In this document: positions 32,846 through 47,900 of the stretch, one piece after another
How the letters are laid out: every line of letters begins with the position of its first letter
Numbering within the stretch: position 1 is the first letter of the stretch
From: Phoenix dactylifera
Taxonomy: Eukaryota; Streptophyta; Magnoliopsida; Arecales; Arecaceae
DNA: 64,000 bases
Assembly: GCF_009389715.1 (NCBI RefSeq)
Contig: NC_052399.1
Coordinates: 7,566,585-7,630,584, forward strand
Reading direction: 5' to 3'
Program-made: the position numbers and the translations under genes
Notes under the pieces: generated by a model
Databases searched by the model: none
The model's input: the letters and a program-made list of their open reading frames with translations, nothing else
What the model was told of the DNA's origin: nothing

Positions 32846-35385
32846 AATGGTCGACTAATTAGTCATATTACTTAAAATGAAAGTAAAAACTAAATCTACT
32901 GGGCATTACAACAAACATAAATCTACTGGGCATTATGACAAATAGATGGTAGACAACTCAGTCATGATACTTAAAATAAAAGTAAAAACTAAATCTATTG
33001 GGCAATACAACAAACATAAATCTACCGGGTATTATAACAAACAAATGGTAGACAACTCAGTCATGGTACTTAAAATGAAAGTAAAAACTAAATCTACTAG
33101 GCATTACAACAAACATAAATCTATTGAGCATTATAACAAACAAATGGTAGACAACTCAGTTATGGTACTTAAAATGAAAGTAAAAACTAAATTTACTCGG
33201 TATTACAACAAACATAAATCTATTGGGCATTATAACAAATAAATAGTAGACAACTCAATCATGGTACTTAAAATAAAAGTAAAAACTAAATCTACCGGGC
33301 ATTACAACAAATATAAATCTACTAGGCATTATAACAAATGGATGGGAGACAACTCAGTCATGGTGCTTAAAATAAAAGTAAAAACTAAATCTACTAGGCA
33401 TTACAATAAACATAAATCTACTGGGCATTACAACAAATAGATGGTAGACAATTCAGTCATGGTACTTAAAATGAAAGTAAAAGCTAAATCTACTAGGCAT
33501 TACAACAAACATAAATCTACTAGGCATTACAACAAACATATGAGAGACAACTCAATCATGGTACTTAACATGAAAGTAAAAACTAAATCTACTGGGAATT
33601 ACAACAAACATAAATCTACGAGGCATTATAACAAACGGATGGGAGACAACTCAGTCATGGTGCTTAAAATAAAAGTAAAAACTAAATCTACTAAGCATTA
33701 CAACAAACATAAATCTACTGGGCATTACAACAAATAGATGGTGGACAAATCAGTCATGGTACTTAAAATGAAAGTAAAAACTAAAGCTACTAGGTATTAC
33801 AACAAATATAAATCTACTAGGCATTATAACAAATAGATGGAAGATAACTCAGTCATGGTACTTAAAATGAAAATAAAAACTAAATCTACTTGGCATTACA
33901 ACAAATATAAATCTACTAGGCATACAAATAGATGGGAGACAACTTAGTTATGGTACTTAAAATAAAAGTAAAAACTAAATCTACTAGCCATTACAAGAAA
34001 GATAAATCTAATAGGCATTATAACAAACAGATGGTAGACAATTCAGTCATGGTACTTAAAATAAAAGTAAAAAATTAAATCTACTGGGCATTATAGCAAA
34101 CATAAACCTACTAGGCATTATAACAAACTGATGAGAGACAACTCAGTCATGGTACTTAAAATAAAAGTAAAAACTAAATCTACTGGACATTACAACAACC
34201 ATAAATCTACTGGGCATTATAATAAACAGATGGTAGACAACTCAGTCATGGTACTTAAAATGAAAGTAAAAACTAAATCTATTGGGCATTATAACAAACA
34301 AATGGTAGACAACTCAGTCATGGTACTTAAAATGAAAGTACAAATTAAATCTACTACGCATCACAACAAACATAAATCTATTGAGCATTATAACAAACAA
34401 ATGGTAGACAACTCAGTTATGGTACTTAAAATGAAAGTAAAAACTAAATCTACTCGGCATTACAACAAACATAAATCTACTGGACATTATAACAAATAAA
34501 TGATAGATAACTCAGTCATGGTACTTAAAATGAAAGTAAAAATTAAATCTACTAAGCATTACAACAAACATAAATCTATTAGACATTACAACAAACGGAT
34601 GGGAGACAACTCAGTCATGGTGCTTAAAATAAAAGTAAAAACTAAATCTACTAGGCATTACAACAAACATAAATCTACCGGGCATTACAACAAACAGATG
34701 GTAGACAACTCAGTCATGGTACTTAAAATGAAAGTAAAAACTAAATCTATTGGGCATTACAACAAACATAAATCTACTAGGCATTATAACAAACAGATGA
34801 GAGACAACTCAGTCATGGTACTTAAAATGAAAGTAAAAACTAAATCTGCTAAGCATTACAACAAACATAAATTTACTGGGTATTATAACAAACAAATGAG
34901 AGATAACTCAGTCACGGTACTTAAAATGAAAGTAAAAACTAAATCTATTAGGCATTACAACAACAATAAATCTACGAGGCATACAAACAGATGGGAGACA
35001 ACTTAGTCCTGGTACTTAAAATAAAAGTAAAACTAAATCTATCAGCCATTACAACAAACATAGCATTATAACAAACAGATGGTAGACAGCTCAGTTATGG
35101 TACTTAAAATGAAAGTAAAAACTAAATCTACTGGGCATTACAACAAACATAAACCTACTAGGCATTATAACAAACTGATGGGAGACAACTCAGTCATGGA
35201 ACTTAAAATAATTGGGCATTACAATAACCATAAATCTACTGGGCATTATAATAAACAGATGGCAGACAACTCATTCATGGTACTTAAAATGAAAGTAAAA
35301 ACTAAATTTATTGGGCATTATAACAAACAGATGGTAGACAACTTAGTTATGATATTTAAAATGAAAATAAAAAATTATTAAAAGG
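32846..35385 (+). repeat. Minisatellite, 99-bp unit, about 25 copies
   Basis: A unit beginning 'atggtagacaactcagtcat' repeats every 99 bases with point changes and some shortened units. Within each unit 'cataaatctactgggcatta' echoes an earlier part, so the unit is itself a partial duplication. Because 99 is a multiple of three, frames stay open over several units (for example 34131-34499 and 34500-35006), reading MVDNSVMVLKMKVKTKST and a HYNK-rich part. Changes between units are often amino-acid-altering (GGG/AGG, CAG/TAG), so I see no sign of a protein under selection. Confidence 0.93.
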
Positions 35386-37529
35386 ACTTTTATTGGTGGA
35401 GCTATGGGAAGGCTATTAATGGTGGAGGTGGTGATAGGGTGAATGGCTGATGGCAAGGTGGTAGTGTTGATAGGGGAGAAGATGGTATTATTTCTTGCCA
35501 CTGGATGGATAGAAGGTGGACATTCTATTTCAAATGTTTACTTCCAGTCAATAAAGATTTGGTTCTAGCCTTCGACTTAGTCTACCTGATCCCTACTTCA
35601 TATCTTTGAAAGTCGTTTTTACCCATATCCACTCAGAGGTGTCGGCGAGCAGCACTAGCGCCACCAACTATGAACTACTGCAAAGCGTAATCGATGATGC
35701 TTCCAAAATGCTAGCAAACATCTTCTTCAGCATAGTCCCACCACCACCCTCTCCATTCTTCCACTCCAAACCCACAACCTTGTCATCATGTTTAGATGCC
35801 AATGTTGGCCACCATAAGTACACCACAAGGCTCGGTCTGTCATGGAGAACGAGCAGAATAAGGTTTTCTCCTCCTCTGAGTGGTGCCGCAGAGAAAGAAG
35901 AAAGCCAGTTCGAAATCGACCGGAAGAATGCTCGGGAAGCGCTTTAGAAGCTCGACTAGCAACTCCAGACCCTCTATCTGCGGGAATCCCTTCCGAAGAA
36001 GCGGCCCTCCTTCCCTTCCCTCTCTGGTATTCATTTTATTCTAACTTCTCTTTCTCTTTGCGATCGGCCTTCTTTTGGGTCGAGGTCTTAGGCGACCGTT
36101 TCAGTCGCCTAAATATTAAGCTGGCTTTGATTTTTCCAGACATAGACTCCTTGGACAAGAATCTAAGTCTCAATGTTCCACAATTTATAAATTTCTTATT
36201 TTTTAAAAAATACAACTCTCTTGGTTCATATTTAATTTGAAATTCGGCTCAATATGAATGATCCATATCCATGAGTGAATAAGCTTAAGCTTTTTCCTAG
36301 CTCATTTATGTTGAGCTCGATTAAGCTTGAAATCAAACAAGCAATCGATAAATATCATATTTCACCGACAAAGACTCGATCTCATTAAGCCACTGCATGG
36401 AGCTAGCTAGCCCACCCATATCTGCTAAAAACCACTCAAAGGAGCTAGCTAGCCCACCCATATCTGCTACAAACCACTCAAATTAATACAACTCTCATTA
36501 TTTACTCACACCAATAAGCTGCAAACTCTTGCCATCTCTTCGCATACAAAGCGAGGATAGGGCCTGTGTGTCTCCACCTTGCATGCTTTTCTCATGTTCA
36601 ATCCATACGTCATTTGGCCTTTTATGGAACACTTTCAAGCGAGAGCGGATGCACAACTTCCTGCCTCTCATATTTACAGTAATAAATATGCTGCTCCATA
36701 CAAATTCTATGGCGAGGAGTAAGATAACATAGGGTCTAAAATAAATGGATCATGGATATCACAGCCGTCCATCAAAACTTCGTGCTCTTGAATAGCATGC
36801 ACATCAGTGACCCAAGAAAACAACCACGTACTTTACACTGGCCGGCCACGGCATCAACCCAAGCCCAGTTCACGTCCATTACCGCTTTGGAACCACAACA
36901 GCTTAAGGAGATCATCTGTACATCTCATTGCACAGAACATCATAAGCGCCACGATACATCTTACAGGTTTCTTTCTACAGCGGGTCCCACAATAGTCATG
37001 CCAAACCACCCGAACGGGGAGCGCGCAGGCCGACAAGTTATCGCGTGCACTCCGTAGCAGTGAATGAGCATCTCCGTGGACCATCACAGAAATCCGCGGT
37101 TGTAATTAGCTGCATGCACGGCCACCGATGCATGCAGTATAGATGATGAGGGCCCATTTGATTCGTGAAAAAAAAAAGCGAGGAAAGTATGATCAATAAA
37201 AAGATAATAAAATATTTTTTTATTTAATTAAAATTTTTTAAAAAAGAAAAAAAAGTTATATTTTTATAGAAATATAATTTTTACGTTTTATAAAAAAATT
37301 TTATTCATAAAAAAACATGAAAAAGTTATTTTCGAAAGTTAAAAATTATTTTTTTAAAAAAAAATTCTTCAGGCGTAAAAATCTAATTTTTGTTAAGAGT
37401 ATAATAAAAATTATACATAATTCTTTTAGAAAAATAGATGATCAATTAAATATAAATATCATGAAAATTTATTTTTTTTAATTGTCAACTAAACATATTA
37501 AAAATATTTTTTCAGAAACCTGCTTGGAG
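35386..37529. other. Intergenic DNA upstream of ASY3
   Basis: No confident gene. 35600-36010 has moderately GC-rich short frames without motifs. 37170-37500 is extremely A/T-rich. A 42-bp direct repeat is annotated separately. Confidence 0.4.
36399..36482 (+). repeat. 42-bp tandem duplication
   Basis: 'ggagctagctagcccaccca' plus 'tatctgct.aaaccactcaaa' occurs twice head to tail at 36399 and 36441 with one or two differences. Confidence 0.92.
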
Positions 37530-37628
37530 GGAAAATACTCTTCCTCAAAATTCGAAGCGTCTTTCAGCGCGAGAGAGCGAGTGGGAGGACATTGGCGTCG
37601 TCTGCGGTTTCCAAGCGATGAGGACGGA
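37530..37628 (+). other. Probable 5' untranslated exon of ASY3
   Basis: A GC-richer patch (GCGAGAGAGCGAGTGGGAGG) ending at a good donor (GGAG/gtgag at 37629) after A/T-rich DNA, 1.3 kb before the coding start. Exon status is inferred from composition and the donor only. Confidence 0.4.
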
Positions 37629-38923
37629 GGTGAGATCTCCTCGAATCTTCTTGTTTTTTTTTGTTTCCTTCGATTAATGCTGAGATTCCTCATCAGATCT
37701 AGCCTCTGCTTCGTTTATCTTTGAATTCTCCAGGATCCGTCGATCTTAGCTTTTGGAATTGGAGGTGTTCATAAAACCCTTGATCTGTTCCTCTTAACTC
37801 ACTTTTTTTTTAAAAAAAAATTGCCCGTCATTTTCTGGATTCGTGTCTCTTGAGTGATCGTGGATTTGATCGAGCCAGATGTGATCTTGCATCAATTCTG
37901 CTGTCAGTTTTTTTTTTTTTTGTTGTTTCGCGAGTGAATTTAGGGTTTCTGTAGTTGGTGACTGAGTTAATTGATGTGCTTGTATTATCTGTGAGGCGAA
38001 ATTTTGTTTATTTTCTTGGATCAGGAATTTGATCGTTAATTTACTTATTTGAGCTATCTTAAGAAATATACTGTTTGGGATCTAGTAGTTCATGACTTGC
38101 TGAAGTGACATTTAAGTTATTAATTGCCGGCCTGTGTGGGTTTCTGGAATCTTGGTTTTTTTTTTCTGTGATGACTTTGGGGTTACTGCCACCTAAGTTC
38201 TATTGAAATTGTATAGAATGCTTTTCTGATAAATGCTTCTCATAGCCAGAAGTCAATTCTTAATGAATTTATCGATATCTTCATTTTTTAGCATTAAATG
38301 CAAGATTTGCGTGCCTTGGTTTCTAAAAGGCTATAAAATTGGATGGGTCAAGAAGTGTTTTTTTTTTTTCGGTTCTGCTTTTCTCACTAGAATGTTCATG
38401 CTTGGGGGGCAAATGTGGGGCATATGCATCTTTTTTTTTCTTTTTCGTTTAGTCAAGTTGATTGCTTACTAGGAGGGTGAGAGTAAGATTCAAAGGTCTC
38501 AGGTTGTAGTTGAGAGTAAAAAGAACCCATCTAGTAGCAGGAGATCAAGGTGTCAAATCTCTAGAGGTTGGTGTTCTGTCCATTTTATCCAGAATTCGAT
38601 TGGTATGCTTCATGGTCATGAGGTTAAACATGTAAGCAAGGAATCCGTGGTACAAAAGTTGGATGCAAAGTTAGCAATCAAGAAAAAGAGTGTGGGAGGT
38701 CATTCCAGGGCTTTTTTTGGCTGAGATATGACTATTCGCATTTTTTTGTTCTTTTCCAATTGGGCATATTTTTCATGGTTGAGTTGAGTTGAGCTTGAGT
38801 TGTAATGGTTACACTTACATCTTTATATGGCATGTGACTTCTCTTCATTCCTTTTGTTCCTGGGAATTTTTCCTCTTCCCAGTTTCTTCTGTATTTTTGA
38901 TTGGTTCCTCATCCAAAGCTGCA

Positions 38924-41900
38924 ATGGTGGAGATTGGTCCGCCAAAAATGCAACATGTAAGTGGTTCTTGAAGAAATCTCAAAGATGTCATATTGTATCT
39001 GAACTTTCATGATGTAAACATACTGGGGAAATTTTAGCTAGGGCACTTATCCTTATCTGTGTCTGTATATTGTTGGTCTGCATCAGTTCATCAACTAGGA
39101 CTTGACATGATATTGTTTTAACTTTTATAGGATTCTTTTAGTTGCTTCATTAATTCATATATTGGATTAAGTTTGTGATTCTCATTACTCAGTCATTTTG
39201 TCCCTTTGAAGTTGTTTTCATACAGGATAGATGTACTTATGTTGAGCATTTAAACTCTGAACTAAAATAACAGGCTGGATCAAGTGAATGTCGGAGTTTG
39301 GGCAGTCCTAAATATCCATCTGGTCGATTTCCAAAGGTCTCTATTGGGATCACAGTTGAGGGTTGCCTAAAGATGGGATCTGGAAAAACAAAAGAAGATG
39401 GTGCTGCATTGCCTACTTGGGAGCGAGTGTCTTCATCTCAGGTTAATGTTTTAGAAGAAAACAGAGTACCTGGAATTGCAGAAGCCTCCAAAGGAAAACT
39501 TCCAGCTAAAGATCTGAAGGCTTCTGCATGGTTCTCTACAAGATCTGTTTGTCATGAAACACCAACTACGGAGACAATGCAGATCTTTGCAAATAGGGCT
39601 TCAGTACTACAGTCAGATGACGTGGTGCACAAAAAAATTGATACTGTTGCCTTTGGAAAAAGGAGAGAGAAAGATGGAAATAGTGAAAAGGTGGAAGAAG
39701 TTGCATTTACTACTATGGAGGAAATGCATGCGCCATATAAGGGTACTGGCAGAGAACATCCCGAGGGAATGAACAAGAACAGTAATGAAACTCTGAGAAT
39801 AAAGCTGTGGGAGATACTCGGTACTGCTTCACTGAACAAGCAAAATATGAACTCACTAAACCTTGGAAACAGAACATTGGATATAAATTTTAAAAGGGAA
39901 ACCCAGATGGACAAATCAGAGAAGCTTAAGCAGAACCCCGATATGATTGAGATTGGTTCTGAAATCCCAATTCAAACCATAAGAAGACCTGTTACTCGCT
40001 CCTTAGCAAAGAAGAAAGCGCCATCAACTACAGGGAACAAGTTGCAGGGTCAGGTTAGCTCTGGAAAGAGGCCTTTGTTCTCCTCCAGTTCAGGTTCTAA
40101 ACCGAAACTTGATGGGAAGAACATCGTTTCCTTTGAGGAAGGTGAAAGGAAAGAACAAAGCTTAGAACAGGCTGTCAGGTTTAAAGGGAAGAGAAGCAAG
40201 CAGAAGAGGACTAGAATTGAACCTCGGAGGAATTGTTTTCCTAGACAACTGGCTTCAGACAAGAGCGTGCAGACTGAGAGTAAAGAACAAACACTGCCAT
40301 CACCTGATAAAGCTTCACCACAGAGCAAGGAAAAAACACATTCCGCTTCTCTGACAGGTCACGGTCAGAAAGACATTTTGCAAACCACCACTGAAGTTCC
40401 AGATGTTAATCATCATTCACAAACAGCAGCACCCAAACATTTGGCCAATCCATTTCTAACAGGTTATGCAGAAGCTCATGAATATAATGGTAGTTCATTC
40501 ATGAAAAGGAAAACACGTTCGTGGGAACATTTGAACAGGTCACCAGTGCCAAACGATGCCTACCAGCACAAGAGTGTTGGTAGTCCATCAGTGGCAAGGA
40601 GTAGTAATCCCTTGGATGACTTTCAGAGTCCAGCTTTTGCTATGAATGCAAGTACACATACACCTTCACCAAGAAGTGAACAACCAAATGAGGCTTTCTG
40701 TAGTCCTGTACCGGTTAAGAATAGAATGTTGGCAAGAAAAGTTTATAGCTCTAACAGTCTGGGCAACTCCAGAAGAAAACATTATGGTTCAGATGCAGAA
40801 ACAGAAACTTCTGTATCCTTCATCTTGCTATTTTCTAAGTACTATGTTTGGATTGCTTGAATCGGTCCTTCCATTTTTCCTTTGGGTTTTGCCTTAATGT
40901 GCATTCAGGATGGTACTAGGGAGATTCGTGAGACAGGAACACCACATGCTGGGGGAAAAACAGAAACCGAGAAGCAGCCGTCTGTATCCCCAGTTGATGA
41001 CCAGGACACTGAGGGCTCTGAGGCAAACAATTTCTTTAAAAAAGGTTAATCAATTTTTCACTTGATAGCATATGTACGTGCACCATTAGTATCATTTATC
41101 CCTTTGATTCTGCCTTTTTTCTGTCTGCTTCATAACCATACATCGATGATGAAGACAGTCAATACTAATCACTTACTGGTCACTTGTTGGCATGTAACTG
41201 GTGGCAGTTCAGTTGATGCTCAGTTCATCCTATAATCAAACAAAGATAGAACAATGGAACCATGAATTTATTCTGGTCAAAAAAATGTTACATGGACACT
41301 ATTTACTGCATAGATTCACATGAATACATGCGTATATCAAACATGGTGGATGATTTTGCTTTCTTCTCCCAAAGTACACTGATGTATTTTTACCAGAAAA
41401 AGTACACTGGTCTATTATTTTGTGCTCTATGATGCCAAACCACATTGTTGAAACATAGGGATGTCATGCTCATGGGCTAGATTATTTTGCTTGCCATTAA
41501 GGAGTGCATGTGCCTTTTAGCCGGCTTGGAATCCTTCCAGATTCTCAATGCCGTACCTGCTTCTCATGCGCTTCCTTCCTAAATATCTGCTTCCCTGCGC
41601 CTGTGTCCGCTCCTACACCCACTTCCCATTCCGGCAAAGGCATATAATGCAAGCCATAATTTTTGGCATTGGATAAGCCATGTTATTGTGGTCCAAGAAA
41701 ACTACTGGTATGTATCAAAAAGAAGAAACTACTTATTGGCAATATCTTCATCTCAGCTCCATATCAAGCCACATATCAAGGATCCATGATTCTCAAAATT
41801 CAAAATCTCTAGAATCATGGATCCTTGATATGTAGCTTGATATGGGGCTGAGATGAAGATACTACCAATACTACTGGTACTACTTTATCTTGTTACTGAG

Positions 41901-44900
41901 TCATTATTGCTAGAGCTAGATGGTTATGATGGAGTTGTTGTTTATGATATTATAGTTGGATCCCCCAATTGGTGACGAGCCAATTATATTGTAAGATTTC
42001 AGTAGACTTTATGAGGCTAAGGTTGCACGAATACATAGTATGTACTTTGAAATCAAATATTAAAATTAAAAAGAACTCTTCCTTTTGCATTTCATTTTGT
42101 TGAGGGAAACATATCATCTGAATGTTAATAAGATTAAAATTCAATCTTAAAATAAGAGATGACTTGCATGGCTTGCCTATTCCAAGAAAGAATAGAGGTA
42201 GGTGCATATGGCTTCACTTACTATGATCTTGCATTTGGTTTCTGATTGGTCCCATTGAGTATGTGCTGCATTCAAGAAGGATCTAACTTTTGTAACTGTT
42301 ATCACCATTTATACGCACCATGAGTGTATTCAAATGGCTGACGTTCTGGTTTCTTGCAAATATCAACCTAGGCTTAGGTCAAAATATTTTGTCTATTTAG
42401 TTTCATTTTGAGCTATCTTACCCATAATGACCCAAAACAGAGAAAAGTAATGCAGTTTTTTTGAAAAAAAAATATCATCTGCCAGGATGCATGTACATGG
42501 TTGTGCCTATTAACTATATTAATCTTTTATTATGAATGTGATTTTGATGAAACCATGGGTGCCAAATAAGTTTTTTCAGTTTTATCCTGTAGAACTCAAA
42601 GATACACTACTTGCTTAGGTGTCTTAGTTAATTCTTTGTAGCCAAAAAAAATAAAAAATTGTTCAGCTTGGAACAGTCTTTTGATCTTTTTTGCTCCAAG
42701 GATACCCCATGACTTGCAGCAGGCAGAAGTGGAATTATTTAATGCAAAAAGCAGTAACAGTATCGAGATATCACATATGATGTACATTATTATTATATTA
42801 TTTTAACAAATTAAGGTTCGAAATCTCAGCTTCAATCATTGTTTCAACTGAGACAGATGAGTGTTGACTTTGATAGTTTATGGTCTTGGTACAAAGTATT
42901 TGGGCAAAATCAGAAAAAAAAGAAAAATAGGACAAGAAAATTAATTAATTTAGAAAATGTTTTAAATTTTATTTTATTTTTTATGATCTTTTGGTACATG
43001 TTGAAACAATCAATTATAACTTTTCCTAAAGAGGTAAAAATCATTTCGACTGTTACATATTATGCTATTATTTGTGGACAATTGGAAGCATGAGAAATTT
43101 GATGTCTAGCGATTTGAACTCCCAAGCAAAACAATATATATAAAAAAAAAACTTTTTTGAATTTCTTTGGAGTCCTATGTTGTCATGCTTTGTTATCTTC
43201 TTGACTTGCAAAATCCTAGTTGAGTATGAGAAAAACGTTACTTGGAATCTGGGAAAAATGTAGAAATGCCAACGGGGCTGCATTAATTACTCATATACAC
43301 AATAAATTTAGCATCATAACCTAGTTGTGGGCAAACCTCTGAATTGAACCCTGGCTTTAGATTGTCTGTGTGAAACCAAGTACCAGTTTTTGGTTTTGGG
43401 GTTTTGGCAAAATTTCAGATTCTGATGTGATTAGCTTGAGATCAGAAATTCAGAATATGTCATCTGGCTGCTCTTGTTTTTTTGGTGGATAATTTTCAAT
43501 GACTTTATTCACCTTCATTTGTCCTGTTTTTTTTTTTTTTGGCTCGCATGGTGGTTAATCAGGTAGATGCCATCATATAGCATTCTATATGATAATTCTT
43601 GGGATCCACTGCAGGTTTTGGGGCTTATATGTGGTGTGAAATTCAATTCTTGAAACCTGTATATAGTTCTCTCTTTCTCACACAAAAAAATAGATTAATC
43701 GTTCCTAGGCTAACTTGTTATGATTCTATTGTCTAGTGATATGCCAGTTTTTCCCATCCAATATTTTTGGAATCTCCATAATCGGTGCTACCACTAGAAT
43801 TTTGTCTAATAATAGCATGGAGTTTCAGCATTTTTGTCAGTGTTGTCATTGTCCCTCTAGTTCTTACATCGTGAGTTTTGACCACAGGAACGATAATTGT
43901 ATCCAATATTTTAAGATAGTAACATTTCTGGTTCTTACATATTTCCAAAAGTTTTTTGCCTTTTGTTTTGCTTATGTTGGAAACAAAGTATTACCAAAAT
44001 CCAAATTTTGCATAATGTGCAATTCCATGTGCAGGTTGTAGACAGACTGACAAATTGTTTTCCGATGCGGATAGCCCAAAGATTTCTCAGCTCACACTTC
44101 ATCATAGGAAAAGGGTCTGCAGCAGAAAAATTGAAAAATTATGCAAAATCAACCTATCTTCACCATCTCCAATTGGCACTTACAGTAATTGAAATGCTAG
44201 CCTTTTTCCATCAACCACCTTTAAAATTTTCTTTTCAATAATTTTACTTGCACTCACCGTGATTCAGGAACTGAAGAAACTAGTGGCTCACACGAGTCTT
44301 CAGAGCAATACCCAGAGGACAGCTTGGCAGGGTCTCTTTCTTCTTGGTGTAAATACTCAATCTTTTCCACACACTTTTAGCTTATTCCCTGTGATGAGCC
44401 ATTTACATTATGTGGCAGGGCTGTTTGCCAACTGGCATTGGTTTTGGAAAGGTTCAAGAGCAAAATAAAATCACACACAGTCAAGAAAAGCTCTGAGATA
44501 CTCTCAGCTGCTGCTGAAAAAATACATCTGCAGCTACAAGATATTGAGACTCATATACAGGCAGATGTGTAAGTTTTTAGATACTACAAATGATAACAAT
44601 TATAAACAATGTTTCCTTCCTAAATAACTTTGATTGACTAACAAAAACCTTATCTTCTTCTCTGCCTGCAGGGGGAATCTCATCAGCACTGGCAGTTCCC
44701 AGAGAAAGCATATGGAATCTAAATTTCAAGGTAAGATACCTAACAGCAGATCTTTTGGATGATAAAAATGGAAAATAGGCCTTCAGTAATTCTATCTAGA
44801 TGGTCAGCTTGATAGCACCAATTATGAAGTTAAAACCTGAAACTTATGGTCAGCAGCATGCTTTGGAATGCACACACTATGTTACTGGATATATGCCACC

Positions 44901-47900
44901 AGGGCAATATGTTTTTGCTCTTTGTAGACAACTGATATGGCGCGCATGTATATAAACCTTACAACAAAAAATTATTATATATGATTGACTCAAATGAAGA
45001 GTGTTGTGGTTGAAATTCAGCCTAGGGGTGACCACGCCGGAAGGGAGTCAAGGGGACGCTGGCCGGGACGGAAAAGAAGAGCCACCTCCCTGCACTCCGG
45101 GGTACCTGCACAAAGCCTTGGCCGGAGATTCCGGCGAAGGCGCTCCGATAGATAAGTCAGCCGAGCCTTTTATGTGGAGAGGAGAGCTGTCTGAGTGCCT
45201 TTCATGGCTTTTTGTTGCTCAAAATAGCTTGTAGAAGCTTAATGATATTTGTAAAGGCCTATCATTTCTTACCGAAGGTCTTTTCCTATCTCCCTTTTAT
45301 AGGGTGAGAGTCTTGGCCGTTACCTGAATCAAAGGCCGAGCTGTGATCAGTTGGCCAATAGCTGAAGATGGCGTATGCTGGCAGGTGTGGCAGAGCATGG
45401 CCCTTGGTAGGTGTGGTAGGGTATGACTCCTGGCAGGTGTAGCAGGGTATGACCTTTGACGGGTGTGACTGGGTATGGCCCTTGATAGGTGTGATCGGGT
45501 ATGGACCTAGGCATGTCATGATGTGACCAGCAAGTAATGGTTTGAAGAATGGGGCTGGCTAGGCTGGAATGTTCAGCCACACGTGTGGGCGTGGGCGTGC
45601 GCATGGGTGCGGCTGCGGGTGAGATCGAGCAGGCTCGGAGGCCATGGCATGTGCTTGTCGAGCTCGGGTCAGCCTCCGGCGGACTGAGGTCAGCCCAGCA
45701 TGGCTCTTGGCGGAGGCCGAGGTCTACCTGGCTCTTGGCGGAGGCCGAGGTCTGCCTGGCTCTTGGTAGGGGCCGAGGTCTGCCCCTTCGGCCTGTTCGG
45801 CTCTGAGGTTTGCTCCACCGGAATTGGGTGACTCCATGCCGGAATAGGACAATCTATTTTGCCTCCCATCATTTGCCCCCCGACTTTCAAATTCGAGTCG
45901 TCTCTTGGCTCGAGCGAAGGAAGTAGCCAAGTCGTCGATCAGGCGTATTCTGCTAGCATCATGGTGAGTGATATCACACTCTTGTCTTTTATATTTTTCT
46001 AAGTGTTTGACCTCGGCTAATGCTTTGTTTCTGGTGTCAGCACCTTCATGTGATTGACATGTTGGTGAACGCCGCGTCTAACTACCGGGATCGGGCAAGG
46101 TCGTCTCGATCAAGGGTGGAGGCTGCCGAGCGACAGAAGTAGGAGGCCGAGGTTCAGGCGGCGGCTGCCAAGCAACGACAGCAAGAGACCGAGGAGAGGG
46201 TGAAGACGACTGAAGCTCAGGTTGAGATCGGGCTCGCCCGAATTCTGGAGGCGGAGCTCGAGTGCAACCAAGCTCATTCGACGCTCCGAGTCGCCGAAGG
46301 TCACATTTTTGAGCTCGAGGCTGCACTGGCTGGCCAGAAGCACGAAGCCGAGTAGCTTGCTAAGTCGGCCGAGGAGCGGGTCCGAGAGGCTATCGAAAAT
46401 TACCGCTAGTCCGAGGAGTATCTGGATGAACTGGCGGAGGGGGTGACCGATGGCCTAATCCGGGGCTTTGAGAACTGCCGCGATTAAGCGAAGCGACTCT
46501 GCTCTGAGGTCGACTTCAACGGCCTTCGTCCACTTCTGGGTGGGGCCGCCGAGGCAACGATTATGGCTGAAGCGGGCGAACTTGCTACGTCGCACGAGCT
46601 CGTCGTCGTCGAGGACGGGGATGCTCCTAAGACCTCTACTGTGGCCACTGCTGACGTTGGAGCTGGGGCTGCTGGCGAGGTCGGGCCCAAGACTGTGCAA
46701 GCCGCCTGAGCTTTACCCCTTGTTTTCTTTTCCTTTTCTTGTTATTCTTGTAAAGTAAGCTACTTAGGCTTTTCACAGTTGACTATTCTTGTATTCGATC
46801 AGACCTCAAGGTCGGAATCCTTTGTACTCGGCCTTTGGCCTTTTTATATCAATAAAATGCATTTTTCTGATACTTTGTGCTTCAAAGTTTTGGCAAGTGT
46901 TTGTGCTCGTCCTGCTTTAAATCTTGTGTTGACTTTTTGTGTTCGGCTAACAGGATCCGAACTGCATAACTTAGGTGCTGGCTCAGCTTTCACATAACCA
47001 AGTAATTTTGTCTAAGTTACTATGCTCGACACCCGTACCCTTAAACTTTTTCTGAGGTCAAGGGAGCCTTGGGCTCGCGGCCGACACTGCAAGGTGCCCC
47101 GATCTCTGGTCAGGGCTCGGTCCTCAGCGGGTCCCGAGGTCGGCTCTAGCCGAGGTCGGTTAGAGGAGTCTCTGGTGGCATTGTTGTGTTGGGAGTAGAG
47201 AGAGCTGATCCGGATAATGGTAGAATGTTGGTATGCCCTTGTCGTCACCCATGCTGCCTACTTCCAGGTGCTCGCCACCATGGGGAGCTTGCTAAAGCGA
47301 TTCGCTTGGGAGGAGCTTGCCGTGGCATCGTCGCCCCTCAGGTTGTCGATGCTCACCTTGCCATCCGATGGCAAGAGAAAAAGCAACAATAAATACGTGG
47401 GCTCCACTTATGGCAATAGTGGTGATAGCGGCAGTAGTGCCACTAGGTCATCCTCCTTGATGTCGCTAGAACATTGAAAAATTGTAATCATGGAGGGTTT
47501 ATTGTGATTTTTGGGCAGAAAAATAGGACAATGTATCCCGATCCGATTAAATTATTTATGCAATTTTAAAATATGTTCAACTTTTAGTCTTGTTTCTCTA
47601 GTTCAGAACAATTGTTGAACTAAGCGAGGTGTTCCTTTTTAAAATTAGTGTAGTTATAGAGGTCGGAATTTGCAGACATTTGATCTCTCATAAAGATTGG
47701 ATTATATTGAAAAATAAGACAATGTTGGACACAACATATGACCAGGCTCAAGGCTTTCTTGTTATATATATAAAAGAGAAGGCGCCTTCAACAACATATC
47801 CGCTAAGGGCCTGCTTTCATGTCAGAATTCATAATGCGAGAATTTTATTTGCCAGGTGGGACAGTTGTAGAGGTTTTGAGAATTGCTTGCTTTGATGTCG

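Noticed and set aside
32846-35385. Repetitive direct repeats considered as a CRISPR array
   Set aside because: The units are contiguous without unique spacers and this is plant nuclear DNA; it is a minisatellite.
45549-46758. Several Arg/Leu/Ser-rich frames of 60-96 codons
   Set aside because: They belong to the LTR and internal remnant in ASY3 intron 7; only the frame with coiled-coil sequence shows any protein character, and it has stops.
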